Positions 44,355 through 53,428 of a stretch of DNA of 64,000 bases are shown here, one piece after another. A model generated the notes under the pieces. That model ran no database searches, was not told the DNA's origin, and saw only the letters and a list, made by a program, of their open reading frames with translations. The stretch spans positions 992,001 through 1,056,000 of the forward strand of contig CBDDLD010000004.1 in the NCBI GenBank assembly GCA_965230605.1, written 5' to 3'. The DNA comes from CBDDLD01 sp965230605 (GTDB lineage: Bacteria > Bacteroidota > Bacteroidia > Flavobacteriales > Flavobacteriaceae). The position numbers and the translations under genes are program-made. How positions within the stretch are numbered: position 1 is the stretch's first letter; the number at the start of each line of letters is the position of its first letter.

Positions 44355-46832
44355 ATGGACAATAATGAATACTACATAGACGATCAAGATTCCGGAGGAA
44401 TAGGGTTTGATATAAAAGGCCTATTCTTTAAGATTCTTAACCTATGGAAGCTCATTGTTATATGTGTACTGATTGCCTTAGGTATCGCTTATTATATTAA
44501 TGTTAGAAAGCAGAGTATTTACAGGTTGAATAGTTTGATCTCAATCGAAAATGACCAAAACCCTTTCTTTACTGCTAACACCAGTATTTCATTTAATTGG
44601 GGTGGCGTTTCAGGAAAAGTTGGAAAGATCATTACAGAGATTAACACCCGTACACATAATGAATTGGTAGTAGATTCACTACAATTTTACAAGCAATATT
44701 TTATTCAAGGGAAGTACCATATGGAGGATATCTACACAAATGCTCCATTTGATTTTATTATTGATAAGACCAAATACCAAGTACTTAACAGGAATATTCA
44801 ATTAACACATATAGATGATACTTCTTATGAATTATTAATTGATTTTGGAGAGTCTGCAAGTGTTATCGGTCAAAGTTATAATGATAGAAGTAAAGAAAGA
44901 TTCACAGTTACTCCAGGCGAGTTTAAGCAAGTGTTTAAGTATGGTCAACCTATTGAACTTCCATTTTTAAGTGGCGTTATTCATTTAAAGCCTCAGGTCG
45001 TTAAAGCTGGTGCAGTATACTTTATTAAGTTCAGCAATTTTGACAGCGTAGTAAATCGATATAAGAATGCAGTAAGTATTCGTCCTGTCTCCAGAGACGC
45101 GTCTTCAGTTCTAAGACTCTCATTAGATGGTATGAATAAAGGTAAGATCGTAGATTACCTTAATGCTACTACAGCCATATTGAGTAGAACAGAATTACAA
45201 CGGAAGAACCAATATGCTATAAATACCATAAAGTTTATTGATAGCACATTATCATCAGTTGGAGATGACCTTAAGTCTGCTACAGATGAAATGAATGATT
45301 TTAGAAAAAAGAATAAAGTTTTTGATGTTACAGAAGAGCTTAATGTAGTATCTAATAATTTGAAAGAATTAGATCGTTCTAAAGAAACTGAGAAAATGAA
45401 ATTAGAATATCTTAATTCTTTAGAACAATACCTCTTAACGAAGACAGATTATACAAAAATTGCAGCACCAACATCTGTAGGTATTACGGAAAGCAATATT
45501 ATTACTAGTGTAAGAAACATAACCAGTTTAGCAGTTGAGCGCCAGAAGTTAGAATACAGTGCCAAAGAAGGCAACATATTATTTAAAGATTTAGACAGAA
45601 GAATCGATGCTGAAAAAAATGTATTGTTAGAAACTATAACAGCGACAAAGACTACTATTAGTTCTCAACTCAATACGATCAATAGAAACATCGGTAGATT
45701 AGAAGCGCAATTGAATGATCTACCGGAAGACCAGCAAGAGTACCTTAAGATTCAACGAAAATTAGATATTAGCTTAGAATCCTATAATGTTTATCAAAGT
45801 AAGCTGAGTGAAGCAGCTATTGTAAAAGCTGCAAATGTATCGGACATTGTAGTCATAGATGAAGCAAAAGATATTGGTAATGGACCGATAGGGCCTAATA
45901 CGTCTCTTAACTATATTATGGCTATTATGTTGGGGCTGTCTTTACCCATAGCTCTCATATTTACATTATTTCTATTAGATAACAATATTCATGGCCCTGA
46001 TGAGGTGTCTCGCCTGTCGAAAATCCCTGTTCTAGGCCTCGTTGGTAAGTACAAGCATGAGAATAATTTAGTTGTATTTGAAAAACCAAAATCGGCAGTA
46101 GCAGAATCTTTTAGGGCTTTGCGTTCTAGCCTTCAATTTATATATAGAAAGCAAGATAATGGGGATACAGGAAGAACTCTGATGGTAACCTCTTCTGTAA
46201 GTGGGGAAGGAAAAACATTTTGTTCTATTAATATGGCAACGGTTTATGCCTTATCTGGTAAGAAGACTATTCTGATAGGTTTAGATTTACGTAAGCCAAA
46301 AGTAGCTAATGACTTTCCTAATGTATCAAACAATACAGGCGTTGTTAATTATCTTATAGGGGAAGTGCCTATCAATGAAGTTATTAAGCCTACGCATATT
46401 GAAAATCTTGATATTTTACCGTCTGGACCTGTACCTCCAAACCCTTCAGAATTGTTAATGGGTGATAAGCTAAAAGGGCTTTTAGAACAGTTGCGTGAAA
46501 CCTATGATATTATTGTTTTAGATACACCACCATTAGGTCTGGTAACAGATGCCTTAGAATTGTCTCATTATGCGGATGCTTCTATATTTATGATACGCTT
46601 AGATTATACTAAGAAGGGTATGCTGAAATTTATTAACGCAAAGTATAAATCGGGAGAAGTTAAGAACATAAGTTATGTGCTTAATTTTTACAAGCATAAA
46701 TCAGCTAATAAGTACGGTTATGGTTATGGTTACGGCTATGGCTATGGTTATGGTGCTTATGGAGATGCTTATCATGAGAAAGATAAACGCTCCTTCTTAG
46801 ATAGGTTTAAAAGCTGGTTTGGCTTTGGTTAA
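44355..46832 (+). CDS. Wzc-type polysaccharide co-polymerase with tyrosine kinase domain
   Basis: The 825-residue protein has an N-terminal membrane helix (about 30-47) and a long periplasmic coiled-coil domain (about 260-500). A second membrane helix (about 517-540) leads to a BY-kinase domain with Walker A SGEGKT near residue 617, LRKPK, and Walker B IIVLDTPPLG. The C-terminus has a striking alternating Tyr-Gly tail (about 787-801, then AYGDAY), the presumed autophosphorylation cluster. Wzc proteins control chain assembly through cycles of phosphorylation. No cognate phosphatase gene is adjacent. Confidence 0.94.
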   Translation: MDNNEYYIDDQDSGGIGFDIKGLFFKILNLWKLIVICVLIALGIAYYINVRKQSIYRLNSLISIENDQNPFFTANTSISFNWGGVSGKVGKIITEINTRTHNELVVDSLQFYKQYFIQGKYHMEDIYTNAPFDFIIDKTKYQVLNRNIQLTHIDDTSYELLIDFGESASVIGQSYNDRSKERFTVTPGEFKQVFKYGQPIELPFLSGVIHLKPQVVKAGAVYFIKFSNFDSVVNRYKNAVSIRPVSRDASSVLRLSLDGMNKGKIVDYLNATTAILSRTELQRKNQYAINTIKFIDSTLSSVGDDLKSATDEMNDFRKKNKVFDVTEELNVVSNNLKELDRSKETEKMKLEYLNSLEQYLLTKTDYTKIAAPTSVGITESNIITSVRNITSLAVERQKLEYSAKEGNILFKDLDRRIDAEKNVLLETITATKTTISSQLNTINRNIGRLEAQLNDLPEDQQEYLKIQRKLDISLESYNVYQSKLSEAAIVKAANVSDIVVIDEAKDIGNGPIGPNTSLNYIMAIMLGLSLPIALIFTLFLLDNNIHGPDEVSRLSKIPVLGLVGKYKHENNLVVFEKPKSAVAESFRALRSSLQFIYRKQDNGDTGRTLMVTSSVSGEGKTFCSINMATVYALSGKKTILIGLDLRKPKVANDFPNVSNNTGVVNYLIGEVPINEVIKPTHIENLDILPSGPVPPNPSELLMGDKLKGLLEQLRETYDIIVLDTPPLGLVTDALELSHYADASIFMIRLDYTKKGMLKFINAKYKSGEVKNISYVLNFYKHKSANKYGYGYGYGYGYGYGAYGDAYHEKDKRSFLDRFKSWFGFG
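46713..46760 (+). repeat. Coding tandem repeat, 6-nt units (Tyr-Gly)
   Basis: Seven consecutive TAY-GGY hexamers followed by GCT-TAT-GGA encode the tyrosine cluster of the kinase tail. Several adjacent units are identical, suggesting slippage. Confidence 0.9.
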
Positions 46833-46860
46833 TTATCCTCTAATTTAACTGACAACTGTA

Positions 46861-47448
46861 TTGATCACGTCTTCACAACTAAGAGTAAAACGTTATTTCG
46901 ATCTGCTGCTGGCCATTTTGCTGCTTCCGATTCTTATATTACCTATATGTGTTCTTACACTTATGGCAACTATAGATACCAGAGCTTGGGGTATCTTTTC
47001 ACAGACTCGGGTTGGACAACATGCCAAACTTTTCAAGATATATAAATTAAGAACATTGCGTAATGGGGTACATCGATTAGGACATTTAGAAAAAAGTGCA
47101 ACAACATTAGGCAAGTTCCTAAGACGAACAAAATTAGATGAGCTACCGCAACTGATTAATGTTCTTAAGGGTGACATGAGTTTTGTGGGGCCAAGACCTG
47201 ACCTTCAGGGATTTGCAGATATTTTAGAAGGAGAAGATAGAATTATTTTAAAAGTAAAACCAGGCATTACAGGTCCGGCTACATTAAAATATAAAGATGA
47301 AGAAACCATTTTAGCACAGCAAGATGACCCAGAAGATTACAATAGAACGATTATTTGGGTAGATAAGGTGAAAATCAATAAAAAGTACGTTCAGAATTAC
47401 AGTTTTTACTTAGATTTGGTTCACATTTTTAAATCAATCATTAACTGA
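46861..47448 (+). CDS. Small phosphoglycosyl transferase (PglC/WbaP-type sugar transferase)
   Basis: The 195-residue protein matches the monotopic PGT core: one re-entrant hydrophobic segment (LLLAILLLPILILPICVLTL), KIYKLRT, RRTKLDELPQL, and GDMSFVGPRPDL. This family attaches a sugar-phosphate to undecaprenyl phosphate, the committed step of glycan assembly. It lacks the extra helices of WbaP or WcaJ. The start is TTG at 46861; no ATG precedes the core. Its stop overlaps the next start (TGATG). Confidence 0.93.
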   Translation: MITSSQLRVKRYFDLLLAILLLPILILPICVLTLMATIDTRAWGIFSQTRVGQHAKLFKIYKLRTLRNGVHRLGHLEKSATTLGKFLRRTKLDELPQLINVLKGDMSFVGPRPDLQGFADILEGEDRIILKVKPGITGPATLKYKDEETILAQQDDPEDYNRTIIWVDKVKINKKYVQNYSFYLDLVHIFKSIIN

Positions 47449-48743
47449 TGACAAACGCTAAAGATAGAATTGCAATTATAGGATTAGGTTATGTAGGTTT
47501 ACCACTAGCTGTAGAATTTGCTAAACAGTTTTTAGTTGTAGGCTTTGATATTAATAAACAAAGAGTCAGTGAATTACAATCTGGAATAGATAATACACTT
47601 GAAGTAGAGAATAATGAATTAAGTGCTGTATTAACTCAAGATTTAGACACAGACAAAGGGTTATACATAACGGACGATCCGGAAGCAATTGCTTCGACAA
47701 ATATTTATATAGTCACAGTACCAACACCTACAGATGCGCTTAATAAACCTGTATTTACACCTTTGGTAAAAGCTAGCGAGACGGTGGGTAAGGTAATGTC
47801 TAAAGGTGATATCGTCATTTATGAGTCTACCGTATATCCGGGAGTTACAGAAGATATATGTGTGCCGATTTTAGAGGAGTTCTCAGGGTTAAAGTTTAAT
47901 GTTGACTTCTTTGCTGGGTATTCTCCGGAGCGAATCAACCCGGGAGATAAAAAACATACGGTAACTAAAATACTTAAGGTCACTTCAGGATCTACACCAG
48001 AAATTGCCGAACGTGTCGATCAGTTATATAAGAAGGTGATTACTGCGGGAACGCACTTAGCACCGTCTATTAAAGTGGCAGAGGCCGCAAAAGTTATAGA
48101 GAACTCGCAACGTGATATTAATATTGCTTTTGTGAACGAACTATCAAAAATATTCAGAGTATTAAATATTGATACGCAAGCTGTACTTGAAGCAGCAGGA
48201 ACCAAATGGAATTTCCTAAAGTTTACTCCAGGCTTAGTTGGCGGACACTGTATAGGTGTAGACCCGTATTATTTAGCTCAGAAAGCTATTGAATCTGGGT
48301 ATAACCCTGAGATCATTCTTGCTGGCCGTAAGATGAATGATAGTATGGGAAGTTATGTAGCTCAGGAGACGGTAAAAATGATGATTAACAAAGGTGCTAC
48401 AATAAAAGGTTCAAATGTTTTAGTGTTAGGAATCACCTTTAAAGAGAATTGTCCGGATATTAGAAATTCAAGAGTTATTGATATTATTGAAGAACTAGAA
48501 TCTTATCATGTCAATGTAGACGTGTTTGACCCTTGGGCGTCAAAAGCCGAAGTTCAACACGAATATGGGTTTGGACTTATGACTTCAGATTCGCAATTAA
48601 GATCAGACTATGAAGCTATAATATTAGCAGTTTCACATAATGAATTTTTAGAATTATCTCTAGATCAACTTAAAGGTGAACATGGCGTTATTTTTGATGT
48701 CAAATCACTATTGCCAAAACAACAAGTAGACGCACGTTTATAA
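47448..48743 (+). CDS. UDP-sugar C6 dehydrogenase (WbpO/TviB-type)
   Basis: The 431-residue enzyme has the NAD site IGLGYVGLPLAVEFAK, the YESTVYPG segment, and the catalytic Cys268 in GGHCIGVDPYYLA. The sequence resembles WbpO/TviB, which oxidise UDP-N-acetylhexosamine at C6 to the uronic acid (UDP-GlcNAc to UDP-GlcNAcA, or UDP-GalNAc to UDP-GalNAcA). The adjacent epimerase supports UDP-GalNAcA as the end product. It overlaps both neighbours by single bases or short runs, so the three genes form a tight unit. Confidence 0.93.
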   Translation: MTNAKDRIAIIGLGYVGLPLAVEFAKQFLVVGFDINKQRVSELQSGIDNTLEVENNELSAVLTQDLDTDKGLYITDDPEAIASTNIYIVTVPTPTDALNKPVFTPLVKASETVGKVMSKGDIVIYESTVYPGVTEDICVPILEEFSGLKFNVDFFAGYSPERINPGDKKHTVTKILKVTSGSTPEIAERVDQLYKKVITAGTHLAPSIKVAEAAKVIENSQRDINIAFVNELSKIFRVLNIDTQAVLEAAGTKWNFLKFTPGLVGGHCIGVDPYYLAQKAIESGYNPEIILAGRKMNDSMGSYVAQETVKMMINKGATIKGSNVLVLGITFKENCPDIRNSRVIDIIEELESYHVNVDVFDPWASKAEVQHEYGFGLMTSDSQLRSDYEAIILAVSHNEFLELSLDQLKGEHGVIFDVKSLLPKQQVDARL

Positions 48744-49723
48744 TGATGTATACTAAGCCCTATCATACTAAAGACCTATCAGATTATGCCTTCTTGGTGA
48801 CCGGAGGAGGAGGATTTATTGGTTCAAATATTGTAGAATATCTTTTAAAGTACAACGCTAAGAAAGTTCGCGTGTTAGACAATTTTTCTAATGGTTACAG
48901 AGAGAATTTAGCAGAGTTCCATTCTAACTCAGCCTTTGAGCTTATTGAAGGAGATATCAGAGACCTAGAGACCTGTAAGAAAGCTATGGAAGGTATCGAT
49001 TACGTATCTCATCAAGCGGCTTTGGGTTCTGTTCCAAGATCTATTAACGATCCGGGAACTACAAATGCAGTTAATATTTCTGGATTTCTCAACATGATGG
49101 TCGCTTTAAAAGATAGTCCTACGGTGAAGCGTATGGTCTATGCAGCGTCGAGTTCTACTTATGGAGATAGTAAATCATTACCAAAAATAGAAGATAAAAT
49201 AGGGAAGCCATTATCACCTTATGCTATTACTAAATATGTTAATGAACTCTATGCAGATGTATTTGGAAAGACCTATGGTACTGATGTTGTTGGACTGCGT
49301 TATTTTAATGTATTTGGTCCTAAGCAAAGTCCAAATGGTGCTTACGCAGCGGTAATTCCTTTATTCATGCAGGCATTAAAAGACAATAAGCCATCGAAAA
49401 TTAATGGTGATGGTGAACAAACACGTGATTTTACATTTGTAGATAATGCCGTTCAAGCTAACATTAAAGGTTTTTTTGCGCCAAAGGAAGCTGCAAATGA
49501 AGTGTTTAATGTAGCCTGTGGAGAACGTATTAGTGTCAACTATTTATGGGATTCACTTCGTAGTGCTGCAAATTCTGACCTTGAAGCTGTATACGGCCCT
49601 CCAAGACAGGGCGATGTCAGAGATTCATTAGCTGATATATCTAAAGCCAAGCAGTTATTAGGTTACGAGCCTCAATACACTGTAAGAGAAGGGCTTAAGA
49701 TTACTTGGGATTATTTCAATTAG
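48743..49723 (+). CDS. UDP-N-acetylhexosamine C4 epimerase (WbpP/TviC-type)
   Basis: The 326-residue extended-SDR protein has VTGGGGFIGSNIVEYLL at the N-terminus, HQAALGSVPRSINDP near residue 92, and catalytic Tyr160-xxx-Lys164 in YAITKYVNE. It also has RYFNVFGPKQSPNGAYAAVIP, the hallmark of the WbpP/TviC group. With the preceding dehydrogenase it should make UDP-GalNAcA from UDP-GlcNAc. Its ATG overlaps the stop of the dehydrogenase gene. Downstream a 119-nt gap separates it from the transporter genes. Confidence 0.93.
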   Translation: MMYTKPYHTKDLSDYAFLVTGGGGFIGSNIVEYLLKYNAKKVRVLDNFSNGYRENLAEFHSNSAFELIEGDIRDLETCKKAMEGIDYVSHQAALGSVPRSINDPGTTNAVNISGFLNMMVALKDSPTVKRMVYAASSSTYGDSKSLPKIEDKIGKPLSPYAITKYVNELYADVFGKTYGTDVVGLRYFNVFGPKQSPNGAYAAVIPLFMQALKDNKPSKINGDGEQTRDFTFVDNAVQANIKGFFAPKEAANEVFNVACGERISVNYLWDSLRSAANSDLEAVYGPPRQGDVRDSLADISKAKQLLGYEPQYTVREGLKITWDYFN

Positions 49724-49842
49724 ACCAGGCATCATTAGAAACACGTTTAGTGTTAAAAAAGCGTTGATTAATACTTTATACAAGCTTTAATTCATTAATA
49801 AATAATGTTAAATTTACGCATGCTAGATGCGCCGTTATTTAT

Positions 49843-50688
49843 ATGAGTTTAGAAGTAAAAGTATACGAAAAAGAAAACAATAAAAGCCTCTTAAAACTAT
49901 TCAGGGAAACACTTACCGATTTTAAAGCTTCTTTATATTTATCTCGTCAGCTCGCTGTTAGAGATATTAAAGCGCAGTACAGACAGTCTTATTTTGGTAT
50001 TCTTTGGGCGTTTATTACCCCATTAACTACAGCAATTGTATGGATATTTCTTAATGGTACGGGCACTATAAAGTTATCAGATACCGGAGTGCCTTATCCG
50101 GTCTATGCATTTTCCGGAGCGCTTATTTGGTCTATGATATCAGAGTCTATTATTTCTCCGATAAATAGTACAAATGCGGCAAAATCGATGATTACAAAGA
50201 TTAATTTTCCGAAAGAAGCTTTAATATTATCAGGAATATATAAGGTGATTTTCAATAGTTTTATTAAGATTATTTTAGTTATTGCTTTTCTTTTCTTTTT
50301 TGATGTAGATATGACCTGGGGCTTATTGTTATTTCCTGTAGCTCTTATCGGGGTCTTAATATTCGGGACAACCTTAGGTTTGTTTATTACGCCTGTGGGG
50401 TTATTGTACAAAGATGTATTAAAAGCAATTCCTATTGGTTTGCAGTTACTAATGTATGTCACACCCGTTGTATATTCTGTACCTAAGGAAGGCGTCATGA
50501 AGACATTGATGGAATATAATCCATTTACCCCAATGATATTAACTACCAGAGATCTTATTGTTGGGCATATACCACAATATTTAGATTATTACCTATGGAT
50601 TGTAGCTGTGAGCTTACCTTTATTCTTTTTGGCTCTTGTATTTTATAGAGTATCAATACCAGTAATTGTTGAACGTATGAGTGCCTAA
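49843..50688 (+). CDS. ABC-2 type polysaccharide transporter permease (Wzm-like)
   Basis: The 281-residue membrane protein has about six hydrophobic helices and the Wzm signature DIKAQYRQSYFGILWAF near residue 45, then FPKEALILSGIYKV. It forms the channel of an ABC exporter that moves undecaprenyl-linked glycan across the inner membrane. The ATPase gene follows after 3 nt. No separate promoter was convincingly found. Confidence 0.93.
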   Translation: MSLEVKVYEKENNKSLLKLFRETLTDFKASLYLSRQLAVRDIKAQYRQSYFGILWAFITPLTTAIVWIFLNGTGTIKLSDTGVPYPVYAFSGALIWSMISESIISPINSTNAAKSMITKINFPKEALILSGIYKVIFNSFIKIILVIAFLFFFDVDMTWGLLLFPVALIGVLIFGTTLGLFITPVGLLYKDVLKAIPIGLQLLMYVTPVVYSVPKEGVMKTLMEYNPFTPMILTTRDLIVGHIPQYLDYYLWIVAVSLPLFFLALVFYRVSIPVIVERMSA

Positions 50689-50691
50689 TAG

Positions 50692-51870
50692 ATGAAAGAA
50701 GACGTATTAATACAAGTAGAGGGGTTATCTAAAAAGTTCTGTAAAGACTTAAAAACCAGTCTATGGTATGGAATCAAGGATCTATACTCTAATGTTGTTG
50801 GTAATAAGGATGATAGAGCACTACGCCCAAAAGAATTTTGGGCTTTAAAAGACATTAATTTCGAATTAAAACGCGGGGAATGTCTTGGGTTAATAGGACA
50901 TAATGGTGCCGGGAAATCAACACTGCTAAAGATACTTAATGGTCTCATTATGCCAGATAGTGGTAAAGTGACTATGCGTGGACGTGTAGGGGCACTAATA
51001 GAGTTAGGAGCAGGATTTAATCCTATACTTACCGGACGTGAAAATATCTACAATAATGGAGCTGTACTAGGGTTCTCTAAATCTGAAATTGATTCAAAAC
51101 TAGATGATATTATCGACTTTGCCGAGATTAGAGAGTTTATTGACATGCCTGTGCAGAATTACAGTTCAGGAATGAGAGTACGTTTAGGGTTTGCTGTAGC
51201 AGCACAGATGGAACCCGATATTTTAATCATTGATGAAGTTTTAGCTGTAGGAGATGTTTCATTTAGAGCAAAATGTTATAAAAGGATCAGTGCTCTTCAA
51301 GAGAAATGTTGCGTGATTTTTGTAACACACAATATGCCACAATTATCTAAAATATGTACTAGTGCAACGTTGCTTAATAAAGGAGAGCTCATCCATAATG
51401 GAGCAATAGGTGATGTAATCGAAAAATATTATGATTTAACAAACAAAAAAGAAGATAGTAATGTTTTAGTAGCTGATAAATGCGAGCTAACATCATTTAA
51501 TATTGAACCCAAGAAGTTTTCCAATTATGAGGAATCTTGTGTCGTTGACCTTGTGGTTAATTCGAGTATAGCAGTTGATGATGTGGAATTTAATATGGTA
51601 ATTTTGAGCAGAGAGTTAGTCCCAATAGCTCAGGGAAGTTCTAAGATATTAAAACAACGGATACCTTTAAGTATTGGAGAGAATAAAATAAGGTTTGCAC
51701 TTAGAAATTTAAATTTAAATACAGGAGTTTATAATATATCCTTAACAATTGATGACATCAATAATGGGCAGAAGTATTTTTGGAGTCAAAATATAGAAGA
51801 AATACAAGTCGTTGGAGACCATATAGGTATTAGTCCAATTTTAATTGATGGTAAATGGGAAAAAAGCTAA
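50692..51870 (+). CDS. Polysaccharide ABC transporter ATPase with C-terminal domain (Wzt-like)
   Basis: This is a 392-residue protein. The ATPase domain (to about 245) has Walker A GHNGAGKST, the signature YSSGMRVRLGFAVA, Walker B ILIIDEVLAVGD and the H-loop FVTHNM. The rest (about 255-392) is a beta-rich domain like Wzt-C, which in known systems binds the non-reducing-end modification of the finished glycan before export. This implies export of a terminally capped chain. It is partner to the Wzm-like permease; the sulfotransferase gene starts 1 nt after its stop. Confidence 0.93.
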   Translation: MKEDVLIQVEGLSKKFCKDLKTSLWYGIKDLYSNVVGNKDDRALRPKEFWALKDINFELKRGECLGLIGHNGAGKSTLLKILNGLIMPDSGKVTMRGRVGALIELGAGFNPILTGRENIYNNGAVLGFSKSEIDSKLDDIIDFAEIREFIDMPVQNYSSGMRVRLGFAVAAQMEPDILIIDEVLAVGDVSFRAKCYKRISALQEKCCVIFVTHNMPQLSKICTSATLLNKGELIHNGAIGDVIEKYYDLTNKKEDSNVLVADKCELTSFNIEPKKFSNYEESCVVDLVVNSSIAVDDVEFNMVILSRELVPIAQGSSKILKQRIPLSIGENKIRFALRNLNLNTGVYNISLTIDDINNGQKYFWSQNIEEIQVVGDHIGISPILIDGKWEKS

Positions 51871-51871
51871 A

Positions 51872-52684
51872 ATGACTTTATTCAGAAAACATAAAATATA
51901 CCATATGGCTAGTATGGCGAGAAGTGGAGAAACACTCTTGCTGAAGATTTTAGGAGTTCATGAAAAAGTTGCTATCGTTCATAATATTGATGCTGTAGAT
52001 AATCAAGATAAAGAACGTGCATTTCAGTACTTGAAGCAATATAAGGATGATAGAATATCTAGATTAGACCCAATAGTCAAGCCCTATTCTCTAAAAAAAG
52101 GACAGATACTATTATTGAAACAAGGTGTCTGGCAACATAAGCATCCTTTTAATGGTTTTATACTATCTAGAAATCCTATTTCGATATACTCTAGTTTAAA
52201 GTCCTATGATAAAAAAATGCCTGAATATGATCCAATTGAAAATTTTTGGTTCAACAATAATGAAAGACTTTTAAGATGGTCAAAAGATATGGATGAAGGG
52301 CTTTTTAATTCTCTGAAAGGTAAGGAGCCAATAGAGCAATTTGTAACGTTTTACAACTACAGAATGGGATATTTAGCTCAATTAAATAAGTCAATAATTA
52401 GATTTGAAGATCTTGTTAATGATACAGAGAAAACTATAGTAAAAGTATGTGATATAATTGGTATACCATTCTCTCCATCTTTATTACAATCTCATAATTT
52501 TTATGAAAAAGGACTGATTGGACATGGTCAAAATGATTTATCGAAACCGATTGATAAAAGTGTGTTGGAAAAGTATAAGTTAAATGTAGCTGAAGACGAA
52601 TTCGATTATATTGTCAATAATACATCAGAAGTAAGCAGTAAGTTCGGGTATGAATTTAAAAATAGAGAAGTAATAGTAAGATGA
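51872..52684 (+). CDS. Sulfotransferase family protein
   Basis: Starting at the ATG at 51872 (270 residues) avoids overlap with the transporter ATPase gene. The PAPS 5'-phosphosulfate loop is at residues 12-23 (MASMARSGETLL, with Arg17-Ser18-Gly19) and the 3'-phosphate site at Arg100-Asn-Pro with Ser104 and Ser107-108 (LSRNPISIYSSL). The IRFEDL motif is typical too. Such enzymes move sulfate from PAPS to sugars, so sulfation of the polysaccharide is likely. It overlaps the methyltransferase gene by 4 nt. The region is more A+T-rich than the genes after 54.76 kb. Confidence 0.88.
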   Translation: MTLFRKHKIYHMASMARSGETLLLKILGVHEKVAIVHNIDAVDNQDKERAFQYLKQYKDDRISRLDPIVKPYSLKKGQILLLKQGVWQHKHPFNGFILSRNPISIYSSLKSYDKKMPEYDPIENFWFNNNERLLRWSKDMDEGLFNSLKGKEPIEQFVTFYNYRMGYLAQLNKSIIRFEDLVNDTEKTIVKVCDIIGIPFSPSLLQSHNFYEKGLIGHGQNDLSKPIDKSVLEKYKLNVAEDEFDYIVNNTSEVSSKFGYEFKNREVIVR

Positions 52685-53421
52685 TTAAAAAAGTAATCAA
52701 TTCAGTACTAGGCAAATTTAACTTGAAGCTGGTGAGACCCACAAAACAGGTAAGAGTTGAAAAACCATCGCAATTTGAGATTCTCAATGGTAATGTGAAT
52801 GCACCATATGACGATGTACCTTTTGCAGGGGAAACGCTACAGTACATGATTGAAAACTATAACTTTAATTCTGTTTTAGACGTTGGTAGCGGTGAGGGTA
52901 AACATAGTGATGTATTTAAGACATGCGGTAAAAATGTGACCTCTATCGATTTTGGGAGATCAATTTACTTTGAAAAAAGAGATGATAACCATACTTGTAT
53001 TTTTGGTGATTATTATGAGTATGAGTTTGAAGAAAAGTTTGATGCTATATGGGCCTCACACGTTTTAGAACATCAACCAAATCCGAATTTGTTCTTAACA
53101 AAAATTCATTCTGATTTAAAAGAAGGAGGTGTTTTGGCTATTACGGTACCACCCCTTAAGAATGAAATAGTAGGAGGACATGTAACTTTATGGAATGCAG
53201 GGTTATTGTTATATCAACTTGTACTTGCAGGATTTAATTGTAAGTATGCTTCCATAAAGTCATACGGCTATAATGTTAGTGTGATTTTAGAAAAAGAAAC
53301 AATAAAAGAATACCCTGAATTAAGTTATGATAATGGAGATATAGATAAAATGAGCGACTTTTTTCCTAGTGGTTTTTCAGAACCATTTGATGGTGTAATT
53401 GATAACTTAAACTGGAGCTAA
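52681..53421 (+). CDS. SAM-dependent methyltransferase (class I)
   Basis: The 246-residue protein has SAM motif I LDVGSGEGKH near residue 65, FDAIWASHVLEHQPNP near residue 122, and KEGGVLAITVPP. Methyltransferases in such loci often cap or decorate sugars. A terminal cap could be the mark recognised by the Wzt-C domain, but this is inference. It begins inside the sulfotransferase 3' end and is followed by the capsule-like gene after 7 nt. Confidence 0.88.
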   Translation: MIKKVINSVLGKFNLKLVRPTKQVRVEKPSQFEILNGNVNAPYDDVPFAGETLQYMIENYNFNSVLDVGSGEGKHSDVFKTCGKNVTSIDFGRSIYFEKRDDNHTCIFGDYYEYEFEEKFDAIWASHVLEHQPNPNLFLTKIHSDLKEGGVLAITVPPLKNEIVGGHVTLWNAGLLLYQLVLAGFNCKYASIKSYGYNVSVILEKETIKEYPELSYDNGDIDKMSDFFPSGFSEPFDGVIDNLNWS

Positions 53422-53428
53422 TGCCTAT

